DNA from: Sphingomonas desiccabilis
GTDB taxonomy: Bacteria; Pseudomonadota; Alphaproteobacteria; Sphingomonadales; Sphingomonadaceae
Assembly: GCF_004135605.1 (NCBI RefSeq)
Contig: NZ_SDPT01000001.1
Location: 248,001-312,000 of the forward strand
DNA length: 64,000 bases
Direction: 5' to 3'
Below, in pieces: positions 43,271 to 52,353 of the stretch; positions within the stretch are counted from its first letter, which is position 1, and the number at the start of each line of letters is the position of its first letter. The translations under genes were made by a program, and so were the position numbers. Under the pieces are notes generated by a model. The model had not been told where the DNA came from, searched no databases, and was given only the letters and a program-made list of their open reading frames with translations.

Positions 43271-46200
43271 GTGAGGCTGAACCGTGGCAACAGATATCGT
43301 TTGCTCGTCTCGACCAGTCTCCTCATCCCGCTTCTGGCGGCGGGCGGGCATGCACGGGCACAAGTCGGCCCCGCCGCCGAGGTGACGAGCGTTCCGGGCG
43401 CACCGGACGCGGGGCAGGTCGACGAGACGGGTGCCCCGGCGCAAGTTCCCCAGGAACGGGCTCCGGACTCCCCGCAGGCGGAGATCGTCGTCACCGGTTT
43501 CCGGGCGTCGCTCAACAGCGCGCTCAACGCCAAGCGCAACGAGACCGCGGCGATCGACAGCATTGTCGCCGAGGACATCGGGAAGTTCCCCGATTCCAAC
43601 CTCGCCGAGTCGATGCAGCGCATCCCGGGCGTCGCACTGTCGCGAGGCGATGGCGGGGAGGGCCGGAACATCTCGGTTCGCGGCCTCGGCGCGCAGTTCA
43701 CCCGGGTCCGCATCAACGGCATGGAAGGCGTGTCGCAGGTCAGCGGCAGCGACATCCGCGGAGGCGTGGCTTCCGGCCGCTCCTTCGACTTCGTGACCTT
43801 TCCGACCGAAATCTTTTCGTCCCTGTCGGTCCGCAAGACCCTGTCGGCCGATGTCGAGGAAGGCTCGCTGGGCGCCACCGTGGACCTGCGTGCGCCCAAG
43901 CCCTTCGACCAGAAGGGGGACGATCTGGTGCTGACGGGCACCGCGCGCGGCATCTACAACGACATCCGCAAGAAGGTCGATCCGCGCCTGTCGGCGCTTG
44001 TCTCGAAGAAGTTCGGCGACACCTTCGGCATCCTCGGCAGCATCGCCTATTCCAAGCGCCACATCGAGGAATATGCCTATTCGGCGGTCGATGTGGTGCC
44101 GACCACGGTGTACGGACAGGCGCAGCCCGCCGGCACGCCGAACGCGGGCGTGATCTTCCCCTTCTGCACCCCGGTCGGATATACGTTCAACGGGTCGCCG
44201 GCGACCAGTCCGGTGCCGGGCTATACCCAGCCCAGCGGGGTCCCGATCGGTGCCGATGCCGCCAATTGCAGCACCGGCAACCCGCGCACCGGCACGATCG
44301 AGGCCTATGACTACATCATGAGCCGCACCGGAGTGAACGGTCGTCCCGGCGGCGGCGTCTATCTGCCGCGCCTGCCGCGGCCGGTGAAGAGCAGCCAGGA
44401 GCAGGCCCGCCTCGCCGGGACGCTCACGCTGCAGTGGAAGCCGACCGACGCGACCGACATCTCGATCGACGGCCTCTACTCTCGCTTCAAGGTGGACCGC
44501 CTCGACACCTACTTCGATGCCCGTTCGTTCGGCCGGGCCATCTCCAACAACGGCCAGCCGCTCACGTCGGTTCGCGAGATCGAGGTCGATGACAACGGCT
44601 CGCTGATCCACGGGCTTTTCGACGGGGTCGATCTGCGGTCGGAGATGCAGGACGAACACTTCACCTCCACCTTCCGGCAGGCGAACCTCAACATCGACCA
44701 CCGGTTCTCGGACACGTTCCGCGTCTATGGTCTGGCCGGCATCAACGAGTCGCTGCTCGACGTCGACCGCCTTCAGGTCGCGATCGATTCCAACGACACC
44801 CGCGACTTCTCGATCGACTTCCGCGACAATCCCGACATCCCGAAGATCGGCTATGGCATCGACACCACCGACCCGACGCTGTTCCAGTACGGACCGCCGC
44901 TGGCGAGCGGCGACCAGCGCGGGCAATTGTCGAACTTCATCCGCCGCAACCGCATCGTCAGCAAGACCTTCGAGCTGAACAGCGAGTGGGAGGCGGCGCC
45001 GAACTTCATCGTGCAGGTCGGCGGCCAGTATCGCACCAACCGCTACACGGCACGCGAGCGGCAGCTCGGCACCACGACACCGCTCGCTCTGCCGGCCGGC
45101 GTGTCCGTGTCCGACTTCACCTTCGTGACGAAGGGCGTGGGCAAGAACCTGGACGGCCAGCTGCAGGACTTCGTCGCGGTGGATCCGGACAAGTTCCGGA
45201 GCGCCGTCGGGCTCGACGCATATGCGTACTGCAACCTGGAATGCGCCCGCGGCACCTATGGCGGTGTGAGCGAGAAGTACAAATCGGGTTACCTGATGTT
45301 CAAGTTCAACACCGAGGACATCCTGCCGTTCGGGATCCGCGGTGACGCCGGCGTGCGCTATGTCCACACCGATCTCGACACCTATGGCCCGATCACGACT
45401 GCGAACCCGGCCGGTTCGCTCTATTCCTCCCGCTTCGAGATCACCAACGTCGGCCGCAGCTACGAGGACTGGCTGCCGTCGCTGAACCTGGCGGTCGACA
45501 TCACGCCGGAACTGATCGCGCGCTTCTCGGCGGCGCGGGTCATGTCGCGGCCTTCCTATGGCCAGCTGATCCCCGCGGGTTCTGCAAACCTGGTCATCCA
45601 GACCGCATCGTTCAGCAACCCGTTCCTGGACCCGATCCGCGCCAACACCTTCGACGCGTCGCTTGAATGGTATTTCGCGCCGGGATCGCTGATCTCCGTC
45701 GCCTATTTCTACAAGAACATCGAGACCTACATCCAGACGACCAGCCAGCAGGTCGCCTTCCAGGACATCGGCCTGCCGCTGTCCCTCCTCACCGGCACGC
45801 AGCTGCGCCCGACCGACCTCTTCACCGTCCAGCGCAGCAACAACACGCCGGGCGGGCCGCTGCGGGGCGTCGAGCTGAACGTGCAGCTGCCGTTCCGCTT
45901 CCTGCCCGGCGCCCTGAGCAACTTCGGCGCGCTCGCCAACTTCACCCGCGTCCGCTCGAACATCGACTATATCATCTCGCCCACGCTCTCGCGCACGGCG
46001 CCGCTCGTCGGCCTCTCGCCGGAAACCGCCAGCGGGACCCTGTACTATGAGGACAAGAAGTTCAGCATCCGCTCGACGGTGAACTATCGGTCGTCGTTCC
46101 TCACCGCGGTGCCGAGCGGGTCGGTCGACGCGGACTCGACGTCCAACGCCAGCTCGATCTTCGTGGACGCCTCCGCCTCCTACAACATCAGCGAGAGCAT

Positions 46201-46333
46201 CAAGCTGATCGCGGAAGTGTCCAACATCACCAATGAAACCAACCGGCTCACCGTCGACACGACGCGCAAGGATCCGCTGTACACGGCCTATTTCAGCCGG
46301 ACCTACGCGCTGGCGGTGAACTTCCAGTTCTGA
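43271..46333 (+). CDS. TonB-dependent receptor, Xanthomonas/Caulobacter type
   Basis: 1020 residues. Signal peptide (cleavage about 32, GHARAQ). The TonB box is in AEIVVTGFRASL. The plug carries DIGKFPDSNLAESMQRIPGV and the RNISVRGLGAQFTRVRINGM stretch typical of TIGR01782 receptors. The barrel ends in LAVNFQF, the expected aromatic terminus. Such receptors import plant-derived oligosaccharides. I chose GTG 43271 with GAGAGG close upstream; an ATG at 43199 has no ribosome site and would precede the signal peptide by 24 extra residues. It is probably the entry port for the substrate of the Gfo/DUF1080 enzymes. Confidence 0.92.
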   Translation: MRLNRGNRYRLLVSTSLLIPLLAAGGHARAQVGPAAEVTSVPGAPDAGQVDETGAPAQVPQERAPDSPQAEIVVTGFRASLNSALNAKRNETAAIDSIVAEDIGKFPDSNLAESMQRIPGVALSRGDGGEGRNISVRGLGAQFTRVRINGMEGVSQVSGSDIRGGVASGRSFDFVTFPTEIFSSLSVRKTLSADVEEGSLGATVDLRAPKPFDQKGDDLVLTGTARGIYNDIRKKVDPRLSALVSKKFGDTFGILGSIAYSKRHIEEYAYSAVDVVPTTVYGQAQPAGTPNAGVIFPFCTPVGYTFNGSPATSPVPGYTQPSGVPIGADAANCSTGNPRTGTIEAYDYIMSRTGVNGRPGGGVYLPRLPRPVKSSQEQARLAGTLTLQWKPTDATDISIDGLYSRFKVDRLDTYFDARSFGRAISNNGQPLTSVREIEVDDNGSLIHGLFDGVDLRSEMQDEHFTSTFRQANLNIDHRFSDTFRVYGLAGINESLLDVDRLQVAIDSNDTRDFSIDFRDNPDIPKIGYGIDTTDPTLFQYGPPLASGDQRGQLSNFIRRNRIVSKTFELNSEWEAAPNFIVQVGGQYRTNRYTARERQLGTTTPLALPAGVSVSDFTFVTKGVGKNLDGQLQDFVAVDPDKFRSAVGLDAYAYCNLECARGTYGGVSEKYKSGYLMFKFNTEDILPFGIRGDAGVRYVHTDLDTYGPITTANPAGSLYSSRFEITNVGRSYEDWLPSLNLAVDITPELIARFSAARVMSRPSYGQLIPAGSANLVIQTASFSNPFLDPIRANTFDASLEWYFAPGSLISVAYFYKNIETYIQTTSQQVAFQDIGLPLSLLTGTQLRPTDLFTVQRSNNTPGGPLRGVELNVQLPFRFLPGALSNFGALANFTRVRSNIDYIISPTLSRTAPLVGLSPETASGTLYYEDKKFSIRSTVNYRSSFLTAVPSGSVDADSTSNASSIFVDASASYNISESIKLIAEVSNITNETNRLTVDTTRKDPLYTAYFSRTYALAVNFQF

Positions 46334-46342
46334 TCCACGCAT

Positions 46343-46378
46343 GCCGGCAGCGGCGCGGACGCCCGCGCCGCTGCCGGC
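46343..46378. terminator. Strong bidirectional hairpin terminator
   Basis: GCCGGCAGCGGCGCGG (46343-46358) and CCGCGCCGCTGCCGGC (46363-46378) form a perfect 16-bp stem with a 4-nt loop. It lies between the convergent TonB receptor and esterase genes. Confidence 0.8.
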
Positions 46379-46385
46379 GTCCGGC

Positions 46386-47258
46386 CTAGCGCCGATGGCG
46401 GGACAGGAACGCCCACATCGCCTCGTTGTCGACGACCGACCAGCTGTGCTGGCCACCGCGGGTCACGCGCGCCGCGACCGTCGCGCCGTTCTCGCAGCGC
46501 GCATAGCCTTGCTCATACACCGTGGCGCTGAGATTGCGGGCATAGGGTTCGGAGCAGCCGTTCAACGCTGCCCAGCGCTGCAGGGCCGCGGATTGCGGAT
46601 ACTGCCAATAGGGCGCGCCGCCGCCCGCGATCGGGTTGGTGGTGTCGGCGTCGCCGGCAAAGGCCAGGAGGGGCAGCGGCACGCTCGCGCGACACGTCTC
46701 GGCATCGGCCTGTGCGGGATCGGACGCGAGCGGGCGTCCGGCCCGCAGCCCGACCACCGGCGCCATCGCCGCGAAGCGGGGCGCGGCGACGCAGCCGAGC
46801 CAAGAGGCCATCCGGCCGCCGCCCGACAGGCCGGTCACGTACACGCGCCCGGCATCGACGCAGCCGGTTGCGACAAGCCGGTCCACCAGGTCCGACAGAT
46901 AGGCCACGTCGTCGCGTGCGCCCTCCGGCGGCAGGACGCCGGTGACGGTCGGCACACCGGGGATATTCCAGACAAAGCCGCGTCCCGCCGCGATGCCGCC
47001 GTCCGGCGCCACGACGACGAAGCCGTGCCGATCCGCCGTGCCGGCGAGGTGGCTGTCGCGCAGCATGTCCGCCCCCGTGCCGGTGCTGCCGTGGAGCAGG
47101 ATCACGAGCGGCATGGGCTCGGCCGCCGCCCGCGTCGCGGGAAGGTGGACCAGATTGCGTTCCGGCAGGGCGCCGACGTCGCCGAGGGAGCATTCGGCGC
47201 GCGCGACATGCGCTGCGAAGCAGAGGCTCAGGGCAATCAGAAGACGAAGAAGCGGCAT
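46386..47258 (-). CDS. Secreted PHB-depolymerase/feruloyl-esterase-like hydrolase (CE1-like)
   Basis: 290 residues. Signal peptide (cleavage about 21, HVARA). Alpha/beta hydrolase of the LpqC/PHB-depolymerase group: oxyanion [12 protein letters not shown], nucleophile [11 protein letters not shown], acid in [11 protein letters not shown] and histidine in RGGQHSW. Seven cysteines (CSL, TGCVD, LGCV, TCR, NGCSE, ARCEN and others) suggest disulfides outside the cytoplasm. It sits at the edge of the carbohydrate locus, so it may remove ester decorations from the glycan; polyester hydrolysis is the alternative. Confidence 0.85.
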   Translation of the reverse strand: MPLLRLLIALSLCFAAHVARAECSLGDVGALPERNLVHLPATRAAAEPMPLVILLHGSTGTGADMLRDSHLAGTADRHGFVVVAPDGGIAAGRGFVWNIPGVPTVTGVLPPEGARDDVAYLSDLVDRLVATGCVDAGRVYVTGLSGGGRMASWLGCVAAPRFAAMAPVVGLRAGRPLASDPAQADAETCRASVPLPLLAFAGDADTTNPIAGGGAPYWQYPQSAALQRWAALNGCSEPYARNLSATVYEQGYARCENGATVAARVTRGGQHSWSVVDNEAMWAFLSRHRR

Positions 47259-47640
47259 GGTTTACGATCCAGGAGCTACAGCCAACTGCGCCCGGAAGCG
47301 GTTGCAACACCGATGGATGCCTGTCCAGAGCCTGCCGGCGGCAGGGGGCGCTCCCTCGGCCCCGCTTCTGGGTGATCGACGCCGCTATCTGCCGAGCCAT
47401 CTGCCGATCCAGCGCCTGGGCGCGGTGGCGCAGCCTATGGGGTTGCGAACGGTTCAGATCGTCGTGTGCGGGCCGTCCTGCACGTCGGCCGCAATGATGT
47501 GGCGCACGTTGCCGCGATCGAGTCTGGAAGAACCGCGCAGACGCGCAGAGAGCATGTGGGTTGCCGGCCGGGCATGCGCCTCGGCTGTAGACCGGGCGGC
47601 GAAGGGGCTGGGCGGCTGCCTGCCAAGTCGCTGTTCTCGT
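47259..47640. other. Gap without a recognisable gene
   Basis: Between the esterase start and the tRNA 3' end I see no supported coding region. The frames open here are GC-driven, and one is read through the tRNA. No repeat of the dispersed family is present. Confidence 0.5.
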
Positions 47641-47717
47641 TGGTCGGGGCGACAGGATTCGAACCTGCGACCCCCACACCCCCAGTGTGATGCGCTACCA
47701 GGCTGCGCTACGCCCCG
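47641..47717 (-). tRNA. tRNA-Pro (anticodon GGG)
   Basis: A 77-nt cloverleaf on the reverse strand. The acceptor stem CGGGGCG pairs with CGCCCCG. D-arm GCGCAGCCTGGTAGCGC. The anticodon arm TCACA-CTGGGGG-TGTGG has GGG at the wobble-to-third positions. T-arm GCAGG-TTCGAAT-CCTGT, discriminator A and an encoded CCA. It aligns position by position with E. coli tRNA-Pro(GGG) as I recall it. Confidence 0.95.
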
Positions 47718-47860
47718 ACCGAGCGCTGCCCTCTATGCGCGTCGCGCGCCGCTTGCAAGCCTTAAGGACGCCCGTTGCCAGCGAGCCGCACCCATGTTAG
47801 CGCGCGCCCCTTGAACGGCCCGGCGTCCGCGGCCCTTTTTCATCAGGTTTCCAAGCACCC

Positions 47861-48202
47861 ATGCTCGTTCCCAAAGCCTTTGCCCAGTCCGCCGGATCGG
47901 CCGCCCAGGGCGGTGCACTTGCGTCGTTCGTATCGATCGCACCGCTGATCCTGATCTTCGTCGTCTTCTACTTCCTCATGATTCGTCCGCAGCAGAAGCG
48001 CATGAAGACGCTGCAGACCGCGATCGCGAACGTGAAGAAGGGCGACCAGGTCGTGACGGCCGGGGGCCTGCTCGGCCGCGTGACGCGCGTCGAGGACGCG
48101 GTGGTCGAGGTCGAGATCGCGCCCAACACCCGCGTGCGCGTCGTCAAGGCGACCATCGCCGAGGTGACTCCGCCCGCCGGCGCCAAGCCCGCGAACGACT
48201 GA
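47861..48202 (+). CDS. yajC: Preprotein translocase subunit YajC
   Basis: 113 residues with one N-terminal transmembrane helix (about 25-43, FVSIAPLILIFVVFYFLMI) followed by RPQQKRMK and a small beta domain (VKKGDQVVTAGGLLGRV). YajC is part of the SecDF-YajC complex assisting protein export at the inner membrane. The stop overlaps the secD start (TGATG), making yajC-secD-secF one operon. Confidence 0.95.
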   Translation: MLVPKAFAQSAGSAAQGGALASFVSIAPLILIFVVFYFLMIRPQQKRMKTLQTAIANVKKGDQVVTAGGLLGRVTRVEDAVVEVEIAPNTRVRVVKATIAEVTPPAGAKPAND

Positions 48203-49794
48203 TGCTCGACTTCCCGCGCTGGAAGGTCCGGGCCATCTGGCTCGGGATCCTCGTCATGGTGCTGCTCGCGGTGCCGAGCCTGCTGCCGGAGCGCACCCGC
48301 GCCCAGCTGCCGGGCTGGGTGCCGACGCCGACGATCAACCTGGGTCTCGACCTGGCCGGCGGCAGCTACATCCTGCTGGAGGCCAAGACCTCCGACGTCG
48401 CGACCACGCGGTTGGAGCAGATGCGGGAACAGGTTGCGACCGAGATGCGGCGCGCTCCGCGCGTCCAGATCGGCGACATCTCCACGCGCGGCGGGCGGCT
48501 GTCGTTCATGGTGCGCAACGTGGCGCAGGTGGACGCGGCCCGCGAGAAGCTGCTGTCGATCACCGGCGGCGGCGCGGGCCTGACGGGCCAGCGCGAGTGG
48601 GACATCGAGGTGGTCGACCAGACGCGCTTCGTGCTGACCCAGACCGACGCGGGGCTCACCCAGGCGGTCGACCGGGCGATGGACGACGCGACCGACGTGG
48701 TCCGCCGCCGCATCGACGAGCTCGGCACGCGCGAGCCCACGATCATCCGCCAGGGTTCGAACCGCATCGTCGTGCAGGTGCCGGGCCTGGACGATCCCAA
48801 GGCGCTGAAGGACCTGCTGGGCAAGACCGCGCGCCTGGAGTTCAAGCTGGTCGACACGACCGCCGATCCGGCGGCGGTGCTGCGCGGCGACGCGCCAGTG
48901 GGCAGCCAGATCCTGCGCTACCAGGGCACGGGCCAGCCGATCGCGGTCAAGCGCAACACGATCATCTCGGGCGACCAGCTCGCCGACGCGCGCCAGTCCT
49001 ATGACCAGAACGGCCAGCCCAACGTCGACATCACCTTCGACAGCGTCGGCGGCCGTCGCTTCGCGACCGTCACGCGGGAGAACGTCAACAAGCCGTTCGC
49101 GATCATCGTCGACAACCAGGTGATTTCGGCCCCCAACATCAACGAGCCGATCCTGGGCGGCCGCGCCTCCATTGCCGGTGGCTTCACCGTCGACGGCGCG
49201 AACCAGCTCGCGATCGCGCTGCGCTCGGGCAAGCTGCCGGTCGACCTGACGGTGGTGCAGGAAAGCACGGTCAGCCCGGAACTGGGCGACGACTCGATCC
49301 GCGCCGGCATCCTGGCGTCCGTGATCGCGGCCGTGGCCGTGATCGCGTTCATGATCCTGACCTATGGCCGGTTCGGCATCTATGCGACCACCGCGGTCGT
49401 CATCAACGTGCTGGTGATCCTGGCCGTGATGGGGATGCTCAACGCGACGCTGACGCTGCCGGGCATCGCCGGCTTCGTGCTGACGATCGGCACGGCGGTG
49501 GACGCCAACGTGCTGATCAACGAGCGCATTCGCGAAGAGCGGCGGCGCGGGCGCAGCGTGATCCAGTCGCTGGAGCTCGGCTACAAGGAAGCGAGCCGCA
49601 CGATCTTCGAGGCGAACGTGACGCACGCGATCGCGGGCCTCATCATGCTGCTGCTGGGCTCGGGCCCGATCCGCGGTTTTGCGGTGGTGCTGCTGCTCGG
49701 CATCGCGACCTCGGTGTTCACCGCCGTCACCTTCACGCGCATGCTCGTGTCGGGTTGGGTTCGCAAGAACCGGCCGACCGAGATCCACATCTAG
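48202..49794 (+). CDS. secD: Protein translocase subunit SecD
   Basis: 530 residues. One N-terminal membrane helix, then LGLDLAGGSYILLEA, the large periplasmic P1 region (about 60-330) and a five-helix RND-type bundle with ALRSGKLPVDLTVVQESTV. The bundle also holds LTIGTAVDANVLINERIREE, which contains the proton-relay aspartate. SecDF uses proton motive force to pull preproteins out on the periplasmic side. It starts at 48202, overlapping yajC by 1 nt; secF follows after 10 nt. Confidence 0.97.
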   Translation: MLDFPRWKVRAIWLGILVMVLLAVPSLLPERTRAQLPGWVPTPTINLGLDLAGGSYILLEAKTSDVATTRLEQMREQVATEMRRAPRVQIGDISTRGGRLSFMVRNVAQVDAAREKLLSITGGGAGLTGQREWDIEVVDQTRFVLTQTDAGLTQAVDRAMDDATDVVRRRIDELGTREPTIIRQGSNRIVVQVPGLDDPKALKDLLGKTARLEFKLVDTTADPAAVLRGDAPVGSQILRYQGTGQPIAVKRNTIISGDQLADARQSYDQNGQPNVDITFDSVGGRRFATVTRENVNKPFAIIVDNQVISAPNINEPILGGRASIAGGFTVDGANQLAIALRSGKLPVDLTVVQESTVSPELGDDSIRAGILASVIAAVAVIAFMILTYGRFGIYATTAVVINVLVILAVMGMLNATLTLPGIAGFVLTIGTAVDANVLINERIREERRRGRSVIQSLELGYKEASRTIFEANVTHAIAGLIMLLLGSGPIRGFAVVLLLGIATSVFTAVTFTRMLVSGWVRKNRPTEIHI

Positions 49795-49804
49795 GACGCC
49801 ACCC

Positions 49805-50761
49805 ATGCGCCTTTTGAAAATCGTCCCCGACAACACGAACATCCAGTTCGTCCGCATCCGCCACATCGCGTTCGCGATCACGGCGCTGCTGACGATCGCG
49901 GCGGTCGGGCTGGTGTTCGCGCGCGGCCTGAACTTCGGCGTCGACTTCGTCGGCGGCGTCGCGATCGAGGAGAAGTTCGTCACCGTGCCGCCGCTCGACC
50001 AGGTGCGCAGCGCGGTGGACGAGCTGGGCGTCGGCGAGGCGGCGCTCCAGCAGCTGGGCAGCGATGCGAACAGCATCTCGATCCGCCTGCCGCTGGCGGA
50101 CGATGCGCCCCCGGGTGCAGCCGATGCGGTGGTGGAGAAGGTGAAGGCCGGGCTGGCGGCCAAGTTCCCCGGCGCGACCTTTTCCAACTACACCACGGTT
50201 TCGGGCAAGGTCTCGGACGAGCTGATCCGCAACGGCGTGCTCGCCGTGCTGCTGGCGGTGGCCGGCATCGCGGTGTTCAGCTGGTTCCGCTACGAATGGC
50301 AGTTCGGCGTGTCGACCGCTGTCGCGATCCTGCACGACGTGCTGATGACGCTGGGCTTCTTTGCGCTGACGCAGATGCCGTTCGACCTCAACATCGTGGC
50401 CGCGGTGCTGACCATCATCGGCTATTCGATCAACGACAAGATGGTGATCGACGATCGTATCCGCGAGAACATGCGCAAGTTCCGCAAGATGGACATGCCG
50501 CAGCTGATTGATCTTTCGGTCAACGAGACGCTGCCGCGCACGGTGATGACCTCGCTGACCATCCTGCTGGCGCTCGGCTCGCTGCTGATCTTCGGCGGGC
50601 ATGTGCTGCGCGGCTTCACCTCGGCGATGATCCTGGGCGTGATCGTCGGCACCTATTCGTCGATCTATGTGTCGTCGTCGCTGCTGATCACGCTCAACCT
50701 CAAGGCGGGCACGAAGGTCGGTTCGTCCGAGCCGACCACCGCCGAGCGCGCGAACCCCTGA
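49805..50761 (+). CDS. secF: Protein translocase subunit SecF
   Basis: 318 residues, six membrane helices. N-terminal FGVDFVGGVAIEEKF and the RND motif IIGYSINDKMVIDDRIRENM with the conserved aspartates, followed by LSVNETLPRTVMTSLTIL. It pairs with SecD in the inner membrane. ATG 49805 follows a short spacer after secD; its stop overlaps the next start (TGATG). Confidence 0.96.
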   Translation: MRLLKIVPDNTNIQFVRIRHIAFAITALLTIAAVGLVFARGLNFGVDFVGGVAIEEKFVTVPPLDQVRSAVDELGVGEAALQQLGSDANSISIRLPLADDAPPGAADAVVEKVKAGLAAKFPGATFSNYTTVSGKVSDELIRNGVLAVLLAVAGIAVFSWFRYEWQFGVSTAVAILHDVLMTLGFFALTQMPFDLNIVAAVLTIIGYSINDKMVIDDRIRENMRKFRKMDMPQLIDLSVNETLPRTVMTSLTILLALGSLLIFGGHVLRGFTSAMILGVIVGTYSSIYVSSSLLITLNLKAGTKVGSSEPTTAERANP

Positions 50762-51135
50762 TGCGCATCGACAAGGCAGGCCGGGCCGAGGGGCCGACGA
50801 TCTCCGGGATCGTCGGCCGCGGCTTTCGCGTGGACGACGGCGTCTACGAAGGCCTGCTGATCACGCCGGAGCGGGCCGACGGCTGGACGCCGCCTGCGCT
50901 GGCGGAATTGACGCTGGAGGCGCTGGCACCGGTGCTGGCGCTGGAGCCTGCGCCGGAGTTCCTGATCCTGGGCACCGGCAGCCGGATGCTGCGCCCGTCT
51001 CCGGCGCTGGTGGCCGCCCTGGAAGCCAAGGGCATCGGCGTCGAGCCGATGGACAGCCGGGCTGCGGCGCGGGCCTGGGGCGTGCTGCGCGCCGAACTGC
51101 GCTGGATCGCGGCGGCGCTTTACCCGCTCGACTGA
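50761..51135 (+). CDS. Mth938-like (DUF498) domain protein
   Basis: 124 residues, a complete Mth938-like domain: GFRVDDGVYEGLLITPE, FLILGTGSRM (the family GTG signature) and the Ala-rich SRAAARAWGVLRAELR end. The fold is known from archaeal Mth938 and human NDUFAF3, an assembly factor of complex I. Its bacterial role is unsettled. It is regularly found directly after secDF in alphaproteobacteria, and here its start overlaps secF. The 3' end overlaps the convergent glycosyltransferase by 16 nt. Confidence 0.88.
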   Translation: MRIDKAGRAEGPTISGIVGRGFRVDDGVYEGLLITPERADGWTPPALAELTLEALAPVLALEPAPEFLILGTGSRMLRPSPALVAALEAKGIGVEPMDSRAAARAWGVLRAELRWIAAALYPLD

Positions 51136-52301
51136 GCGCGCTTTTTCGCCACCAATGCCTGAAGGTGCGCGTAGAGCGCGTCGCGGTTTGATTCCCAGCT
51201 GAAGCGGGCGACTGTCGCCTGCACAGCGTCGGCCGCAGGCGGGTTCGCGAGCAGCGCCGCGATGGCTTCGGCGAAGGCGGCGGGGGTGCGGGCGACGATG
51301 CGGCCGGCCGCGGGACTCGTCACGACTTCGCGCGCACCGCCGGCATCGGGGATCACGATCGGCGTGCCGCTGGCGAGCGCCTCCACCCAGGCATTGGCGA
51401 GCCCTTCCGAGCTGGAGGCGAGCGCCATCACGTCGGCGGCGGCGAGGACCGTCGCCATCTTGTCATGCGGAACGGCACCGAGCAGGCGGATGCGGTCGCC
51501 GGCACCGCTGCCGGCGATCAGTGCCTCCAGCCGCGGGCGCTCCGGGCCTTCGCCGACGATCCACAGCGTGACGCCGGGCAGGCTGGAGACGGCCTCTGCA
51601 ACGATTGCGTGGCCCTTGCGCGGGATCAGCGCGCCGAGCGACACCACCAGCCGGCCGGTGACGCCGAGCTGCGCCTTTGCGGCGGCGCGGGTAAGGGTGC
51701 CGAAGCGGCTTCGGTCGATGCCGGTCGAATGGACCGTCGGGCGCGGCATTCCCAGCGCGACCATGTCGTCCGCCATTGCCTGCGACACCGCGAGCAGCCC
51801 GTCGGCGCGGCGGCCGGCGGCCTGGACCTGGGCGGCCGTGGCCGGGGCGGTGCCCCAATGGTGGATGTCGGCACCGCGCGCCTTGATCGAGGCGGGCACG
51901 CCGAAGCGGCGGCCGAGCGCGACCGCGGCGGGGCCATCGGGGAAGAAGAATTCCGCGTCGATCACGTCGAAGGGGAAGTCGCGGCGGATGCGGGTGAGCA
52001 GGGGCGTGAGGGTGCGGGCGAGCAGGGCGGCATGCCAGCGACCGGCGGTGCCGGGCAGGTTGGGAAAGCGGGGGCGGTGGATTTCCAGCCCCTTCCACTG
52101 CTCCGTCGCCGGGGGTGCCGCGAGCGGTGCGTAGCGGGCGAGGCGGGAGAGGGGGAAGGGCGGGAGGCCGACCGGCGCCACCACGCGCAGCTCCACGTCG
52201 GGATGCGCGGCGAGGCCCAGCGTCTGCTTCTCGACGAACACGCCGAAGTTGGGGCGGCTCGCGTCCGGGAACAGCGTCGACAGGGTCAGCACGCGCAGCA
52301 T
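51120..52301 (-). CDS. Glycosyltransferase family 4
   Basis: 393 residues, GT-B fold. The N-terminal domain has STLFPDASRPNFGVFVEKQ and FDVIDAEFFFPDGPAA. The C-terminal donor domain contains SLGALIPRKGHAIV, WIVGEGPERPRLEAL and ASSSEGLANAWVEALASGTP (the E-x7-E motif). It probably transfers a sugar to a lipid-linked or surface glycan at the cytoplasmic face. Stand-alone gene; acceptor unknown. A GC-rich gap separates it from the upstream TPR gene. Confidence 0.92.
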   Translation of the reverse strand: MLRVLTLSTLFPDASRPNFGVFVEKQTLGLAAHPDVELRVVAPVGLPPFPLSRLARYAPLAAPPATEQWKGLEIHRPRFPNLPGTAGRWHAALLARTLTPLLTRIRRDFPFDVIDAEFFFPDGPAAVALGRRFGVPASIKARGADIHHWGTAPATAAQVQAAGRRADGLLAVSQAMADDMVALGMPRPTVHSTGIDRSRFGTLTRAAAKAQLGVTGRLVVSLGALIPRKGHAIVAEAVSSLPGVTLWIVGEGPERPRLEALIAGSGAGDRIRLLGAVPHDKMATVLAAADVMALASSSEGLANAWVEALASGTPIVIPDAGGAREVVTSPAAGRIVARTPAAFAEAIAALLANPPAADAVQATVARFSWESNRDALYAHLQALVAKKRAQSSG

Positions 52302-52353
52302 TGCCGGTGGCTAGCGGCTCCGGTCGCGCCCGTCACTAGGGCGGCCCGCGGCC

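Noticed and set aside
43217..46456. A 1079-residue open frame antisense to the second TonB receptor
   Set aside because: Low-complexity, GC-driven composition and no start signal; the sense strand encodes a complete receptor with signal peptide and aromatic end.
46513..47679. A 388-residue reverse frame from the tRNA into the esterase region
   Set aside because: It begins inside tRNA-Pro and runs out of frame through the esterase gene.
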